From contig FMTU01000002.1 in NCBI GenBank assembly GCA_900100475.1, positions 186,001-250,000 on the forward strand: 64,000 nt of DNA. Reading direction: 5' to 3'. Shown piece after piece: positions 47,489 through 55,426 of this stretch (within the stretch, counting starts at the first letter, position 1; the number at the start of each line of letters is the position of its first letter). The notes under the pieces were generated by a model, which saw only the letters and a list, made by a program, of their open reading frames with translations, ran no database searches and was not told the origin of the DNA. The position numbers were made by a program, and so were the translations under genes. Source of the stretch: Sphingobium faniae. GTDB lineage: Bacteria; Pseudomonadota; Alphaproteobacteria; Sphingomonadales; Sphingomonadaceae.

Positions 47489-48532
47489 ATGATAACCGGA
47501 CGGCGCGAAATATTGCTGGGCGGACTGGCGGCAACGCTGGCGGGATGCGCGAACGGTGCTGGGTTGGGAGGAAGCCGGGACGTGCCGTCTCCGCTCACCC
47601 CTGCCGACTTCTCGCTCGTTATCGGCAATCTGGATCATGCCGAAGGGATTGCCGCCAGTCCCGACGGGCGCCTGTTCCTGTCCAACGCAGGCGGCGCGAT
47701 CGGCGTGCTGGAACCAGATGGAACGCTGCGGCAGGTCGGGCAGCCGCTCATGCCGACAGGGGTCGCCGTTGATCCGCAGGGCCGCGTCATCGTTGCCAAT
47801 ATGGGCTTACTCAACAATGGGCCGGGGTCGTTACAGCGTGTCGATGTAGGAAGCGGGACAGTCGAAACGCTGGTTTCCGAACTGGAAGGCCGCGCGCTGG
47901 CTGCCTCCAACAACCCGGCTACGGCGCGGGACGGCACCATCTATTGCACGCATAGTTCGTGGGGGCCGGTGGCCAATATCGGCACGACGGTCCCGGCCGG
48001 GTTCATCTACAAGGTTGCGTCCGATGGCGGTGCCTCGATCGTCGCGCGTAACCTGCGTGGCGTGAATGGCCTGTGCCTCGACCGGGATGAGCGCCATGTC
48101 TACGCCTCCATCACGGCCGAAGGACGCGTTCGGCGCTGGCGGAGACAGGCCGATGGCTCGTTAACCGATCCGGAGGATTACGGTCCGCAACTGGGCACGG
48201 TCATTCCCGACCAGACGGTGCAGGCCATCCGCGCCATGCCGATGACGGAGCGGGCCACGCTCGGCTATTGCGATGGCATGGCCTTCGACATGGCGGGCAA
48301 TTTGTGGGTGACGCTGCCCTTCGCCAACCGGATCGTCGCGCTGACGCCCGATGGGCGGAAAATCGACATCGTCCATGATCCGGAAGGCAAACGGATCGCG
48401 GTGCCGACCAATCTCTGCTGGGGTGGAGCGGACCGGCGCGATCTCTATGTCGTGTCGCGCGGAAGCGGCGATATCGTCAGGGCGCGGACGGAAGTGGCGG
48501 GCGTTCCCCTCGCCAACTGGCCGTCCGCCTAG
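47489..48532 (+). CDS. SMP-30/gluconolactonase-like lipoprotein (Tat-type signal)
   Basis: A 347-residue beta-propeller protein. The N-terminus GRREILLGGLAATLAGC joins a twin-arginine pattern to a lipobox, so it is probably exported folded and lipid-anchored. The propeller shows the SMP-30/strictosidine-synthase layout (AEGIAASPDGRLFLSNA, VNGLCLDRDERHVYAS, CDGMAFDMAGNLWVTLP, TNLCWGGADRRDLYVVS), with the Glu, Asn and Asp metal ligand candidates. Lactone hydrolysis fits an operon that seems to handle 4-hydroxy acids. ATG 47489 follows GAGAAGG. It is the last gene before a hairpin. Confidence 0.85.
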   Translation: MITGRREILLGGLAATLAGCANGAGLGGSRDVPSPLTPADFSLVIGNLDHAEGIAASPDGRLFLSNAGGAIGVLEPDGTLRQVGQPLMPTGVAVDPQGRVIVANMGLLNNGPGSLQRVDVGSGTVETLVSELEGRALAASNNPATARDGTIYCTHSSWGPVANIGTTVPAGFIYKVASDGGASIVARNLRGVNGLCLDRDERHVYASITAEGRVRRWRRQADGSLTDPEDYGPQLGTVIPDQTVQAIRAMPMTERATLGYCDGMAFDMAGNLWVTLPFANRIVALTPDGRKIDIVHDPEGKRIAVPTNLCWGGADRRDLYVVSRGSGDIVRARTEVAGVPLANWPSA

Positions 48533-48543
48533 ATTCCGGTTAC

Positions 48544-48587
48544 ATGCTCCTGCGGCCTGAAGGGTGGCATAACCAACGCAGGAGCAT
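48544..48587 (+). terminator. Terminator hairpin of the ten-gene module C unit
   Basis: ATGCTCCTGCG (48544-48554) and CGCAGGAGCAT (48577-48587) form an 11-bp perfect stem with a 22-base loop, 12 bases after the lactonase stop and followed by a T-rich stretch. Confidence 0.7.
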
Positions 48588-48612
48588 TGTTCCTCTTGAA
48601 CGGGGGCAGGCT

Positions 48613-48681
48613 TCAGGCCGAGGCCATCTCCACCACGACCTTGCCCAGCGCCTTGCGATCCATGATCCACCGGATCGCGGA
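48613..48681 (-). pseudogene. Remnant of a medium-chain quinone oxidoreductase C-terminus
   Basis: On the minus strand a 22-codon frame ending in TGA (48613-48615) encodes AIRWIMDRKALGKVVVEM, which resembles the last strand of NADPH:quinone oxidoreductase/zinc alcohol dehydrogenase proteins. An in-frame stop (48682-48684) lies immediately upstream and no other part of the gene is present. It looks like a relic left by a deletion at the meeting point of modules C and D. Confidence 0.45.
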
Positions 48682-48702
48682 TCACATCAACGCCAGCATC
48701 TT

Positions 48703-49341
48703 TTAGCCCTCCAGAAACTGCTGCCGCATGGCGTAATAATCATCGTTCGGATATTTCTCGCTATGCTGCCCGGCAGGCCATTGGGCATAGGGCGTTTCGG
48801 CCGGGAAAGCAGGCGAAGTATAGTCCGAAAGGCCGCGGCGGCGGATAATCTTCCACTCGCCATTCCGGCGCTCCAGAATGTCCAGATAACGCCCCTGGAA
48901 GAACTGGTCCTCCTCGCCCGCCCCGTCCTTCCGGTCGCGGCGGTGCTGCGCGAAATAATAGCATTCGGAAAAGGCCCTGTCCCCCTTCACCTCGACCGAC
49001 ACGTTCGAGATATGGTGGCAGGCATATTTGAGGCCTGCCACGATCTTGAAGGCGAAGCCCACGAAATCGGATGACTTGCCCTCAAAACGGCCATGCTTGT
49101 GCGTCGATTCCGGCCAGAAGCAGGAGCGCAGCAGCGCCTCGTCCGCCCGGTCGTTCGCACGGGCATAGGCATAGAGCAGATCCGTGATCTGCCCACGCGA
49201 TTCCAATATGTCGAGGCGGTCGGCCACGCTTCCCTCTCCCTTGCGCTTCGGGGCGGCGGCAGAGGCTCCGTTTGCGACGGCCATGCCGAAGGGCACGGCC
49301 AGCATGGCTGCCAGCGCTACACGACGATTGCGTTCTTCCAT
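48703..49341 (-). CDS. SnoaL-like (NTF2 superfamily) exported protein
   Basis: A 212-residue protein. A signal peptide (EERNRRVALAAMLAVPFGMAVANGASAAA, possibly Tat-type because of NRR) is followed by an NTF2-like cone: RLDILESRGQITDLLYAYARANDRADEALLRSCFWPESTHKHGRFEG, ISNVSVEVKGDRAFSECYYFA, and RYLDILERRNGEWKIIRRRGLSDYT. Such proteins include dehydratases, isomerases and hydroxylase partners. The His-Lys-His of STHKHGRF may be in the active cavity. ATG 49341 has GGAGA six bases upstream. It follows the monooxygenase gene directly. Confidence 0.82.
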   Translation of the reverse strand: MEERNRRVALAAMLAVPFGMAVANGASAAAPKRKGEGSVADRLDILESRGQITDLLYAYARANDRADEALLRSCFWPESTHKHGRFEGKSSDFVGFAFKIVAGLKYACHHISNVSVEVKGDRAFSECYYFAQHRRDRKDGAGEEDQFFQGRYLDILERRNGEWKIIRRRGLSDYTSPAFPAETPYAQWPAGQHSEKYPNDDYYAMRQQFLEG

Positions 49342-49354
49342 AGCCATTCTCCGT

Positions 49355-50359
49355 TCAGGCCACATCTTCCAGCAGGCCGGGTTCGGCCCGCAGGCGGGGC
49401 AACACTTCCGCCTCGAACAGTTTCAAACTCCTCCACGACAGTTCCGGGGCCAGTCCGCCAAGCAGCGCATGGAAGGTCACCGCCGTCCCGCTGCCCAGCT
49501 CCTTGAGATAGGCGAAACATTCGTCTGGCGTCAGCACCTTGATATTGGGCATCGCCTTTAGCGCCTCGACCGTTCCGGCCGCGCCGTAGCGGGTCTGGCC
49601 GGTGCCCCGTTCCTTCGCCCATTCGGCATAGAGATTGGTCGCGTAGGCGACATGCGGCGCCACCAGCGGCCAGTCCCGATCCGGATCATCCGACACATAA
49701 AGGAAGCTGGCGGCGGGCTTGCGCAATTTTTCCGGTGGCGGGAAACCGGCCTTCTCGCGCTCTGCCTTGTAGAGCGTGAAGAGGTCGGGATGGCCGGGAA
49801 AATATTGATAGCCGCCCTTGGCCGCGCGGATAGCCGACTTGTCGGTCGATCCGCCCATGTAGATTTTCGGCCCGCCTGGCGTTGCGGGCGCAGGAGTCAC
49901 GCGGACGGTGCGCCCGCGAAACTCGAACGGTTCGCCCGTCCACGCGCTTTTGAGCGTCGCCATCGCCTCGTTCATGATCGCCAGCCGCTTGGTGATATCG
50001 CGGTCGAACATTTCGAACTCATGCGGACGATAGCCCATGCCGGCGGTCAGCCAGATGCGGCCCGGCGCGATATTGTCCAGCACCGCCAGATCCTCCGCCA
50101 GCCGCAACGGGTCGTGCATGGTGACGACCAGCGCGGAGAGATGCGCGACAATCCGGTCGGTCGCGCCAAGGATCGACGCGGCCTGCACCATGGAGGACGG
50201 GCAATAGCCGCCCTCCGCGCCATGATGTTCGGCCAGGAACACCTGCGTGAAGCCCAGCTTGTCGGCCCATTTCGCCTGCTCGATCGCCGTCCGGTAAAGC
50301 TCCGGATGAGGCGCGCCGAAATCGGGGCGGTTCATATCGTAACGAAGGTTCAGTTGCAC
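49355..50359 (-). CDS. LLM class (luciferase-like) flavin-dependent oxidoreductase
   Basis: A 334-residue TIM-barrel protein of the bacterial luciferase-like family: QAKWADKLGFTQVFLAEHHGAEGGYCPSSMVQAASILGATDRIVAHLSALVVTMHDPLRLAEDLAVLDNIAPGRIWLTAGMGYRPHEFEMF is a near-complete signature of the N-terminal half. Members are FMNH2 monooxygenases or F420-dependent dehydrogenases. Both partners are in this window: a flavin reductase-like gene at 52937 and cofD at 33825. The cofactor cannot be decided from sequence by eye. It lies in the minus-strand module D unit. Confidence 0.88.
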   Translation of the reverse strand: MQLNLRYDMNRPDFGAPHPELYRTAIEQAKWADKLGFTQVFLAEHHGAEGGYCPSSMVQAASILGATDRIVAHLSALVVTMHDPLRLAEDLAVLDNIAPGRIWLTAGMGYRPHEFEMFDRDITKRLAIMNEAMATLKSAWTGEPFEFRGRTVRVTPAPATPGGPKIYMGGSTDKSAIRAAKGGYQYFPGHPDLFTLYKAEREKAGFPPPEKLRKPAASFLYVSDDPDRDWPLVAPHVAYATNLYAEWAKERGTGQTRYGAAGTVEALKAMPNIKVLTPDECFAYLKELGSGTAVTFHALLGGLAPELSWRSLKLFEAEVLPRLRAEPGLLEDVA

Positions 50360-50396
50360 CCGACGGTTCCTCTCGTCTCTATCCTGTTCCGGGCGA

Positions 50397-52796
50397 TCAG
50401 GCCGCTGATACGCGCGATTGAATGCGGCCTTTGACGTCCGCCGCCTGCATCGCCTTGCCGCTGTCGATCAGCGCGTCGATGTCGCTTCCCGAATAGCCGA
50501 TCTCGCCTAATATCTGTCGCGTATGTTCGCCCAGACGCGGGGCCGAGCCTTTGGCGAAACCCGGCGTCGCGCTCAAATGCATGAAGCTGCCGAACTGGCG
50601 GACATGGCCGTACATGGAATCGAGATTCTCGATCACGCGATTGCTGTCCACGGCCCAATCCTGCCACAGCGCCTCGCGCACCCAACTCGTTTCCCGCGTG
50701 ATTTCGCAGGGCGCGCCTGCCGCGTCGAGAAGGGCGAAAGCCTCCGCGCTCGTCTTGTCCGCGAAGAAGGGCTTGAGCGCTTCAAGCAACGCCGCATCAT
50801 GGGCGGAACGGTCACGCGGCGTGGCGAACCGCGGATCGCTCAGCCATTCGGGATGGTTGACGATTTTGGCCAGCGCGGCGAAGCGGTCGTCCTGACGGCA
50901 GCAGATGCAGATCCATCCGTCGTTCGTCCGGTAGATGCGGTCCAGCGCATTATAACCAGCCTGTTCCTGGTCAAGCTGGAAGCCGTAGACGACTTTCTTG
51001 TCGGCATCGAGGAAATGCTCGGAGGTGGTCCACAGGCTCGAATGGAGTTGCGGAATTTCCAGATAGTCGCCCTTGCCGGTGACGGAGCGATGTTCCAGTC
51101 CCATCAGGATGCCTGCCGCGCCGAGGAAGCCGTTATTATAATCCTCATTGCCGAACACGGCGCGGGTGGGCGGATTGCCTTGGCCGCCGCCTTCGTAAAG
51201 CAGGCCCGTCCAGCCCGACACCAGAGGCGCGAAGCTCTTGAGCAGCGATTTCGGACCCTTCGACCCATAGCCGGGCAAATAGCAATAGATCAGGCGTGGG
51301 TTGATCTTCGAAAGCGCCTCATAACCGATGCCCAGCTTGTCCGCCTTGCCAGGCCGCAGATTGTGGGTGACGACATCGGCCTCGGCCACCAGTTTGAGCG
51401 CCGCCTCCAGCGCCTCGGGCGTCTTGAGGTTCAACACCATGCCGCGCTTGCCGCGCTGCGCCGCGTCGAAACAGTCGGGCAGCGGGCGCATCTGATCGCC
51501 ACCGGGTGTCTCCACCTTGATGACGTCCGCGCCAAGGTCGCACAGCAGCCTGCCGCCATAACCTACTGCGAAGAAAGAGGAAAAGTCGACGACTTTAAGC
51601 CCTTCGAGCGGCCGTTCGACCGGCTTGCCCTGCTTCGCCAGTTCAGCCCGGCGGCGCGCGATCAGATTGTGGAGCGCGCCATTGTCCGCACCCACGGCTG
51701 GAGCCGGACGAGGCGCGACGGTGGGCGTGTTGTTGAAGCGCACGGCAGGCGCGGCCTGATAGATGGTGCCGAAATCCGGGTCCGGCATTGCAATGCGCTG
51801 CCCCACAAATTCCACCTGATCGTCCAGTAGCACTTCGGCCGGCTCCAGCACGGGGAGCGCCGCCACGTCGGCTGCCTGGAACAGCGCGATCCAGTCCGCG
51901 CGGGACTTTGCCTTGAAGGCTTCGAAAATCTCGACGCGGGCGATATTATATTCATCATCGGTGAGGGGCACCGACATTTCCGGCGCGGTCACGCGCTGCA
52001 CCCTGTCGCCAAAACCCAATATATCCATCGCAGCCTTGAAACCGCCCTGCCCGCCGGTGTGGATTTGCAGGAACAGGCCGTCCGCGCACTCGAACATGCC
52101 CGTCACCAGTCGCGTCCGCCCGAAACGGTCCATCGCGCCGGAATCACCGGCCTTGATGTATGAAATACCGTCTTCCTGCCACCAGTTGTTCATCGGTGAC
52201 TGGGCCAGCATGGCATCCAGCAACGACGCCTCGACCTTCTGCCCCGTTCCATTGTGACGCCGCGCCCGGATCGCCGACAGCGCGCCGATCACGCCAAGGA
52301 AAGCCTGGCCATAATGCAGCGCCGGATGCCCCAGATAGACCGGGCCGGGCCGGAAGGAACTGCTCCGGTCGATCATCGTGCCCAGCAGCGCCGCCGCCAG
52401 CGATTCGCCGCGCGGGCGGTCGGCAAAGGGCGTGTCCGCGCCATAGGCGGTCAGCGCGCAGACGACGAGTTGCGGGAAATCGCGGCCAAGACTCGCCGCG
52501 TCCAGCCCCAGCGCGGCGGCTTCCTTGTCCTCCAGCGCGTGAATGAAGATATCCGCGCCTTCCAGCAGGCCACGCAGGGAGGCAAAATCCGCCGGGTCGT
52601 TCACGTCCAGTTCCACGCTGTGCTTGGAACGGTCCCAGCTCTTCCGGCTCAGTTCATGCGCGAAATAGGCGCCGCCGCGCGGCTCCACCTTCACGACATC
52701 CGCGCCATGATCGCTCAGCAACATGCCAGCGATGGCGACCGGCATTTCCGTCGCAAGCTCGATTACCGTCAAATGATCCAGCGGACCCGGCATCAC
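50397..52796 (-). CDS. Fused double CaiB/BaiF CoA-transferase
   Basis: A 799-residue tandem fusion of two class III CoA-transferase domains, about residues 1-380 and 395-799. Each starts with the family signature (LTVIELATEMPVAIAGMLLSDHGADVVKVEPRGG and LKVVDFSSFFAVGYGGRLLCDLGADVIKVETPGG). The second domain keeps an Asp at the catalytic position (NEDYNNGFLGAAGILMGL). The first has HPALHYGQAFLGVIGALSAI with no Asp there, so it may be structural. Class III enzymes are interlaced dimers; a fusion could make an asymmetric pseudo-dimer. The acid substrate is unknown. Confidence 0.88.
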   Translation of the reverse strand: MMPGPLDHLTVIELATEMPVAIAGMLLSDHGADVVKVEPRGGAYFAHELSRKSWDRSKHSVELDVNDPADFASLRGLLEGADIFIHALEDKEAAALGLDAASLGRDFPQLVVCALTAYGADTPFADRPRGESLAAALLGTMIDRSSSFRPGPVYLGHPALHYGQAFLGVIGALSAIRARRHNGTGQKVEASLLDAMLAQSPMNNWWQEDGISYIKAGDSGAMDRFGRTRLVTGMFECADGLFLQIHTGGQGGFKAAMDILGFGDRVQRVTAPEMSVPLTDDEYNIARVEIFEAFKAKSRADWIALFQAADVAALPVLEPAEVLLDDQVEFVGQRIAMPDPDFGTIYQAAPAVRFNNTPTVAPRPAPAVGADNGALHNLIARRRAELAKQGKPVERPLEGLKVVDFSSFFAVGYGGRLLCDLGADVIKVETPGGDQMRPLPDCFDAAQRGKRGMVLNLKTPEALEAALKLVAEADVVTHNLRPGKADKLGIGYEALSKINPRLIYCYLPGYGSKGPKSLLKSFAPLVSGWTGLLYEGGGQGNPPTRAVFGNEDYNNGFLGAAGILMGLEHRSVTGKGDYLEIPQLHSSLWTTSEHFLDADKKVVYGFQLDQEQAGYNALDRIYRTNDGWICICCRQDDRFAALAKIVNHPEWLSDPRFATPRDRSAHDAALLEALKPFFADKTSAEAFALLDAAGAPCEITRETSWVREALWQDWAVDSNRVIENLDSMYGHVRQFGSFMHLSATPGFAKGSAPRLGEHTRQILGEIGYSGSDIDALIDSGKAMQAADVKGRIQSRVSAA

Positions 52797-52906
52797 AATC
52801 TCCTATACGGTCTGCGCCGCAGCCATTGTGCGACTTTCCTCCAGCTCCGCCTATCGCGAGAGCCATCGGATTTCTGAATGGAAAGAGACACGACTTTGAT
52901 CCGAAG

Positions 52907-52922
52907 CGCAAGTAATTTTGCA
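52907..52922. promoter_or_regulatory. 16-base box upstream of the double CaiB gene
   Basis: CGCAAGTAATTTTGCA lies in the 140-base gap between the flavin reductase stop and the CaiB start. It matches the box at 54471-54486 at 15 of 16 positions and has GCAA/TTGC outer symmetry, as expected for a shared regulator site. Confidence 0.5.
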
Positions 52923-52936
52923 CTACGGGTTCAATT

Positions 52937-53593
52937 TCATTCTGCCGCAGCATCTTCCTTTCCCGACAGGCGCGTCGGGTCGTAAAGCGGGCGCTCCATC
53001 TGGAAGCTGTCGCTGTTGCGGACGTACCAGCCCCCCCCATGGGTGCGTCCGATCAGTTTCATCGCGGGCGTGTCGAGATAGACGCGCTTTGGATCGCTGA
53101 TGAATTCGTCATGGATATGCGCCATCAGCACTTCGCCGATCACCACCGTCTGGAGAGCGCCAATGTCGAGCGCCGCCACCTTGCGGCATTCGAAGCTCAC
53201 CGGGCTGGACGCGATCCGGGGCGGCGCGACCACGACGGACGGTTCCACTTCTATTCCGGCATAGTCGATCTCGCTGACATTGGCGGGCGCGTCCACGCTG
53301 CACTGATTCATCTTTTCCGCGTCATCCTCGCAGACGAGGTTCACCACGAATTCGCCGGTGGCGATGATGTTGGCGGCGGTGTTCTTCAACCCACGGGTCG
53401 CGGGGTCCTTGAGCAGGCCCAGCACGATCAGGGGCGGCTCCGCGCCGACCGCATTGAAGAAGCTGTATGGCGCGGCGTTGACGACCCCTGCTTCGGACAT
53501 GGACGTGATCCAGGCGATTGGGCGGGGCGTGATGGTGGAATTGATGATCTTGTAGCGCGTACCCATCGGCAATGCGCGCATGTCGAACTGCAT
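52937..53593 (-). CDS. Flavin reductase-like, FMN-binding split-barrel protein
   Basis: A 218-residue split-barrel flavoprotein. The N-terminal NSTITPRPIAWITSMSEAGVVNAAPYSFFNAVGAEPPLIVLGLL is the conserved FMN-binding region, followed by NTAANIIATGEFVVNLV. Members reduce FMN for a partner monooxygenase or bind FMN or F420 themselves. The luciferase-like gene in the same unit is the obvious partner. It starts 11 bases after the enoyl-CoA hydratase stop, so the two are co-transcribed. Confidence 0.88.
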   Translation of the reverse strand: MQFDMRALPMGTRYKIINSTITPRPIAWITSMSEAGVVNAAPYSFFNAVGAEPPLIVLGLLKDPATRGLKNTAANIIATGEFVVNLVCEDDAEKMNQCSVDAPANVSEIDYAGIEVEPSVVVAPPRIASSPVSFECRKVAALDIGALQTVVIGEVLMAHIHDEFISDPKRVYLDTPAMKLIGRTHGGGWYVRNSDSFQMERPLYDPTRLSGKEDAAAE

Positions 53594-53604
53594 GAACCGT
53601 CCCC

Positions 53605-54408
53605 TTATTCCGCCGCTTTTTTCTTTGCGGCCGATCGCGCCTTGAACGCTTCGCGCGCCTTCATGGCCTCATCGCCCGCCTGGCACATATGGCCATAGGC
53701 CAGTTCCAGCGCATGAGTGGATGTGAGATCGCCGGTTTCCGCGGCCGCCAGCAGCCTTTTGCTCATTTCGATGGTCTGGCGGTTGCCCTGCCCCATGGTG
53801 GCGCCCATCGCCTCGGCTTCGGCGACGGCGGCGCCCTGCTGCACGATCCGGCTGACAAGGCCCAGCGACAGAGCTTCCGCCGCGCTGACCGTCCGCCCCG
53901 AAAAGAGGATTTCCGCCGCCCGCGCGCGACCAAGCTGCCGCGTCAGGAACCATGCCGACCCGCCATCGGGCACGACGCCAAAGTCAATGAAAGGCGCGCC
54001 GAAACGCGCATTGTCCGCCGCGAAGATCATGTCACAGGCCATGGCGATGCTCCACGATATGCCGAACGCGCCGCCTTCCACCGCCGCTATGGTGGGGATC
54101 GGCAGGCTGTGCAGGCGACGGATGATCCGTTGCCCCATTTCCAGCCGCGACACCAGGGCGAGCGCGCCATTGCCGCGCGCGGGCGGCACCTTCACGTCGC
54201 CACCATTGCCAAAATAGCCCTCCGCGCCGCAAAGGATCAGCATCCGCACGGGCGTGGTATTTTCCAGTCGGTCGAGCGCGGCGGAAAACTGCTCCCACAT
54301 GGAAAAGGATACGGTGTTCCGGTAACGCGGGCGATTGAAGGTGACGACCGCTATGTCGTTACCCCGCAGCTCGAACAGCAGCTCGGGTTCAGGACTTGTC
54401 TCGGCCAT
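53605..54408 (-). CDS. Enoyl-CoA hydratase/isomerase (crotonase family)
   Basis: A 267-residue crotonase. Seen: IAVVTFNRPRYRNTVSFSMWEQF, first oxyanion region LCGAEGYFGNGGDVKVPP, and second region VEGGAFGISWSIAMACDMIFAADNARFGAPFIDFGVVPDGGSAWFL. One hydratase glutamate position reads Phe/Gly and the other Asp (PDGGS), closer to isomerase or hydrolase-type members than to a classical hydratase. ATG 54408 has GGAGAG upstream; an earlier ATG at 54432 lacks it. The C-terminus is Lys/Ala rich. Confidence 0.87.
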   Translation of the reverse strand: MAETSPEPELLFELRGNDIAVVTFNRPRYRNTVSFSMWEQFSAALDRLENTTPVRMLILCGAEGYFGNGGDVKVPPARGNGALALVSRLEMGQRIIRRLHSLPIPTIAAVEGGAFGISWSIAMACDMIFAADNARFGAPFIDFGVVPDGGSAWFLTRQLGRARAAEILFSGRTVSAAEALSLGLVSRIVQQGAAVAEAEAMGATMGQGNRQTIEMSKRLLAAAETGDLTSTHALELAYGHMCQAGDEAMKAREAFKARSAAKKKAAE

Positions 54409-54470
54409 ATTCGCTCTCCCTTCCCATCGCAAACGGGGTAAGAGAGGACTAACGCAATCGGACCGACCGG

Positions 54471-54486
54471 CGCAAGTAAATTTGCA
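54471..54486. promoter_or_regulatory. 16-base box upstream of the crotonase-flavin reductase unit
   Basis: CGCAAGTAAATTTGCA is 63 bases upstream of the crotonase start and differs by one base from the box at 52907-52922. GCAAGTAAATTTGC has GCAA/TTGC outer arms. It lies beside the broken TetR gene, whose protein is the first candidate to bind it. Confidence 0.5.
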
Positions 54487-54500
54487 TATCGGTATAGATT

Positions 54501-55241
54501 TTACGCCGCTTCCTTATGCTCGCGCAATTTGCGGGCCAGGGGCAGGGCTTCCATTCCTCGTTCGCCGATATCCTTGATCAGCGCGTCCACTTCCTTGCGC
54601 GCCGCGCCGCGCAGCGCACCCAGCATGCAGGACAGATAACCGCTCACCAGCCGGACGATGATCTCGTCATCGGGGATGCGCCCCTGCGCCCAATCGTTGA
54701 TTGTCGCATATTCGAAACGGACGATATCCTCGACCAGGCTATCGACCTTCACCCAGGGCTGAAGATGCTTCTTCGCTTCCAGGGCGCCAATCCACTCGCG
54801 GTTATGATGCATGGCGGGCGAATGCATCGCGGACCAGATGTCATAGTCGACATCCGAACTGAAATAGAGCGACATGATCGCGCGGATATAGTTGCGGATC
54901 TTCCGGTTGCGCTGGACCACGGAAATCATCCGCTCCAGATTGTGCTGCAATGTTCACGGTTCGCTGGCGTAGGAAATCCGGGTGACGAAATCGTCAAAAT
55001 ATTCCTGAATGGCAGCGGCAATCATGCGCTCGCGCGTCTGGAACGCATTATAAAGCGTGCGCTTGGCCACGCCGGCGCGCTGCCCGATCTCGTTCATGCT
55101 GAGCGCGGTTATGCCCTGCTCGGCAATGACCTTGCGCGTTTCTTCCAGAATCCTGCGCCTGCGCTCGATAATCTTGGGACTGGAATAGGTTTGCGGGCGA
55201 TCGCCTGCATCCCTGATTGATGTGCTATCCTTGCCTTCCAA
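54501..55241 (-). pseudogene. TetR family regulator interrupted by an in-frame TGA stop
   Basis: Read as one frame, 55241 to 54501 would encode 246 residues. Codons 1-95 give a TetR N-terminus with HTH (RILEETRKVIAEQGITALSMNEIGQRAGVAKRTLYNAF). Codon 96 is TGA (54954-54956), and the same frame continues for 150 codons as a typical TetR ligand domain (LERMISVVQRNRKIRNYIRAIMSLYF). No base is gained or lost, so this is a point nonsense change, not a frameshift; GGA to TGA would do it. A TTG two codons later could restart the C-terminal part, but that lacks the DNA-binding domain. Confidence 0.82.
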
Positions 55242-55426
55242 ACCTCTACATCCTCCGTTTTTCTAGCCGCCCGACAGTCGGCGACCTGCATTGCCATGAT
55301 AAGGAACATGCACGGCAGCGCAAATCGACCGATCCCGTTTCGCCTTCTTCCAGTCCGCCGCACAAGGCAAGGGAGCTTGTAGCCGAAGCCGCATGAAAAT
55401 CTCGCGGCGGACTGGGAGTTTTTTCT

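Noticed and set aside
54501..54950. Separate 149-residue protein starting at TTG 54950
   Set aside because: It is in the same frame as the TetR N-terminus, one codon past the TGA, and matches only a TetR ligand-binding half; a broken gene is simpler than two genes.
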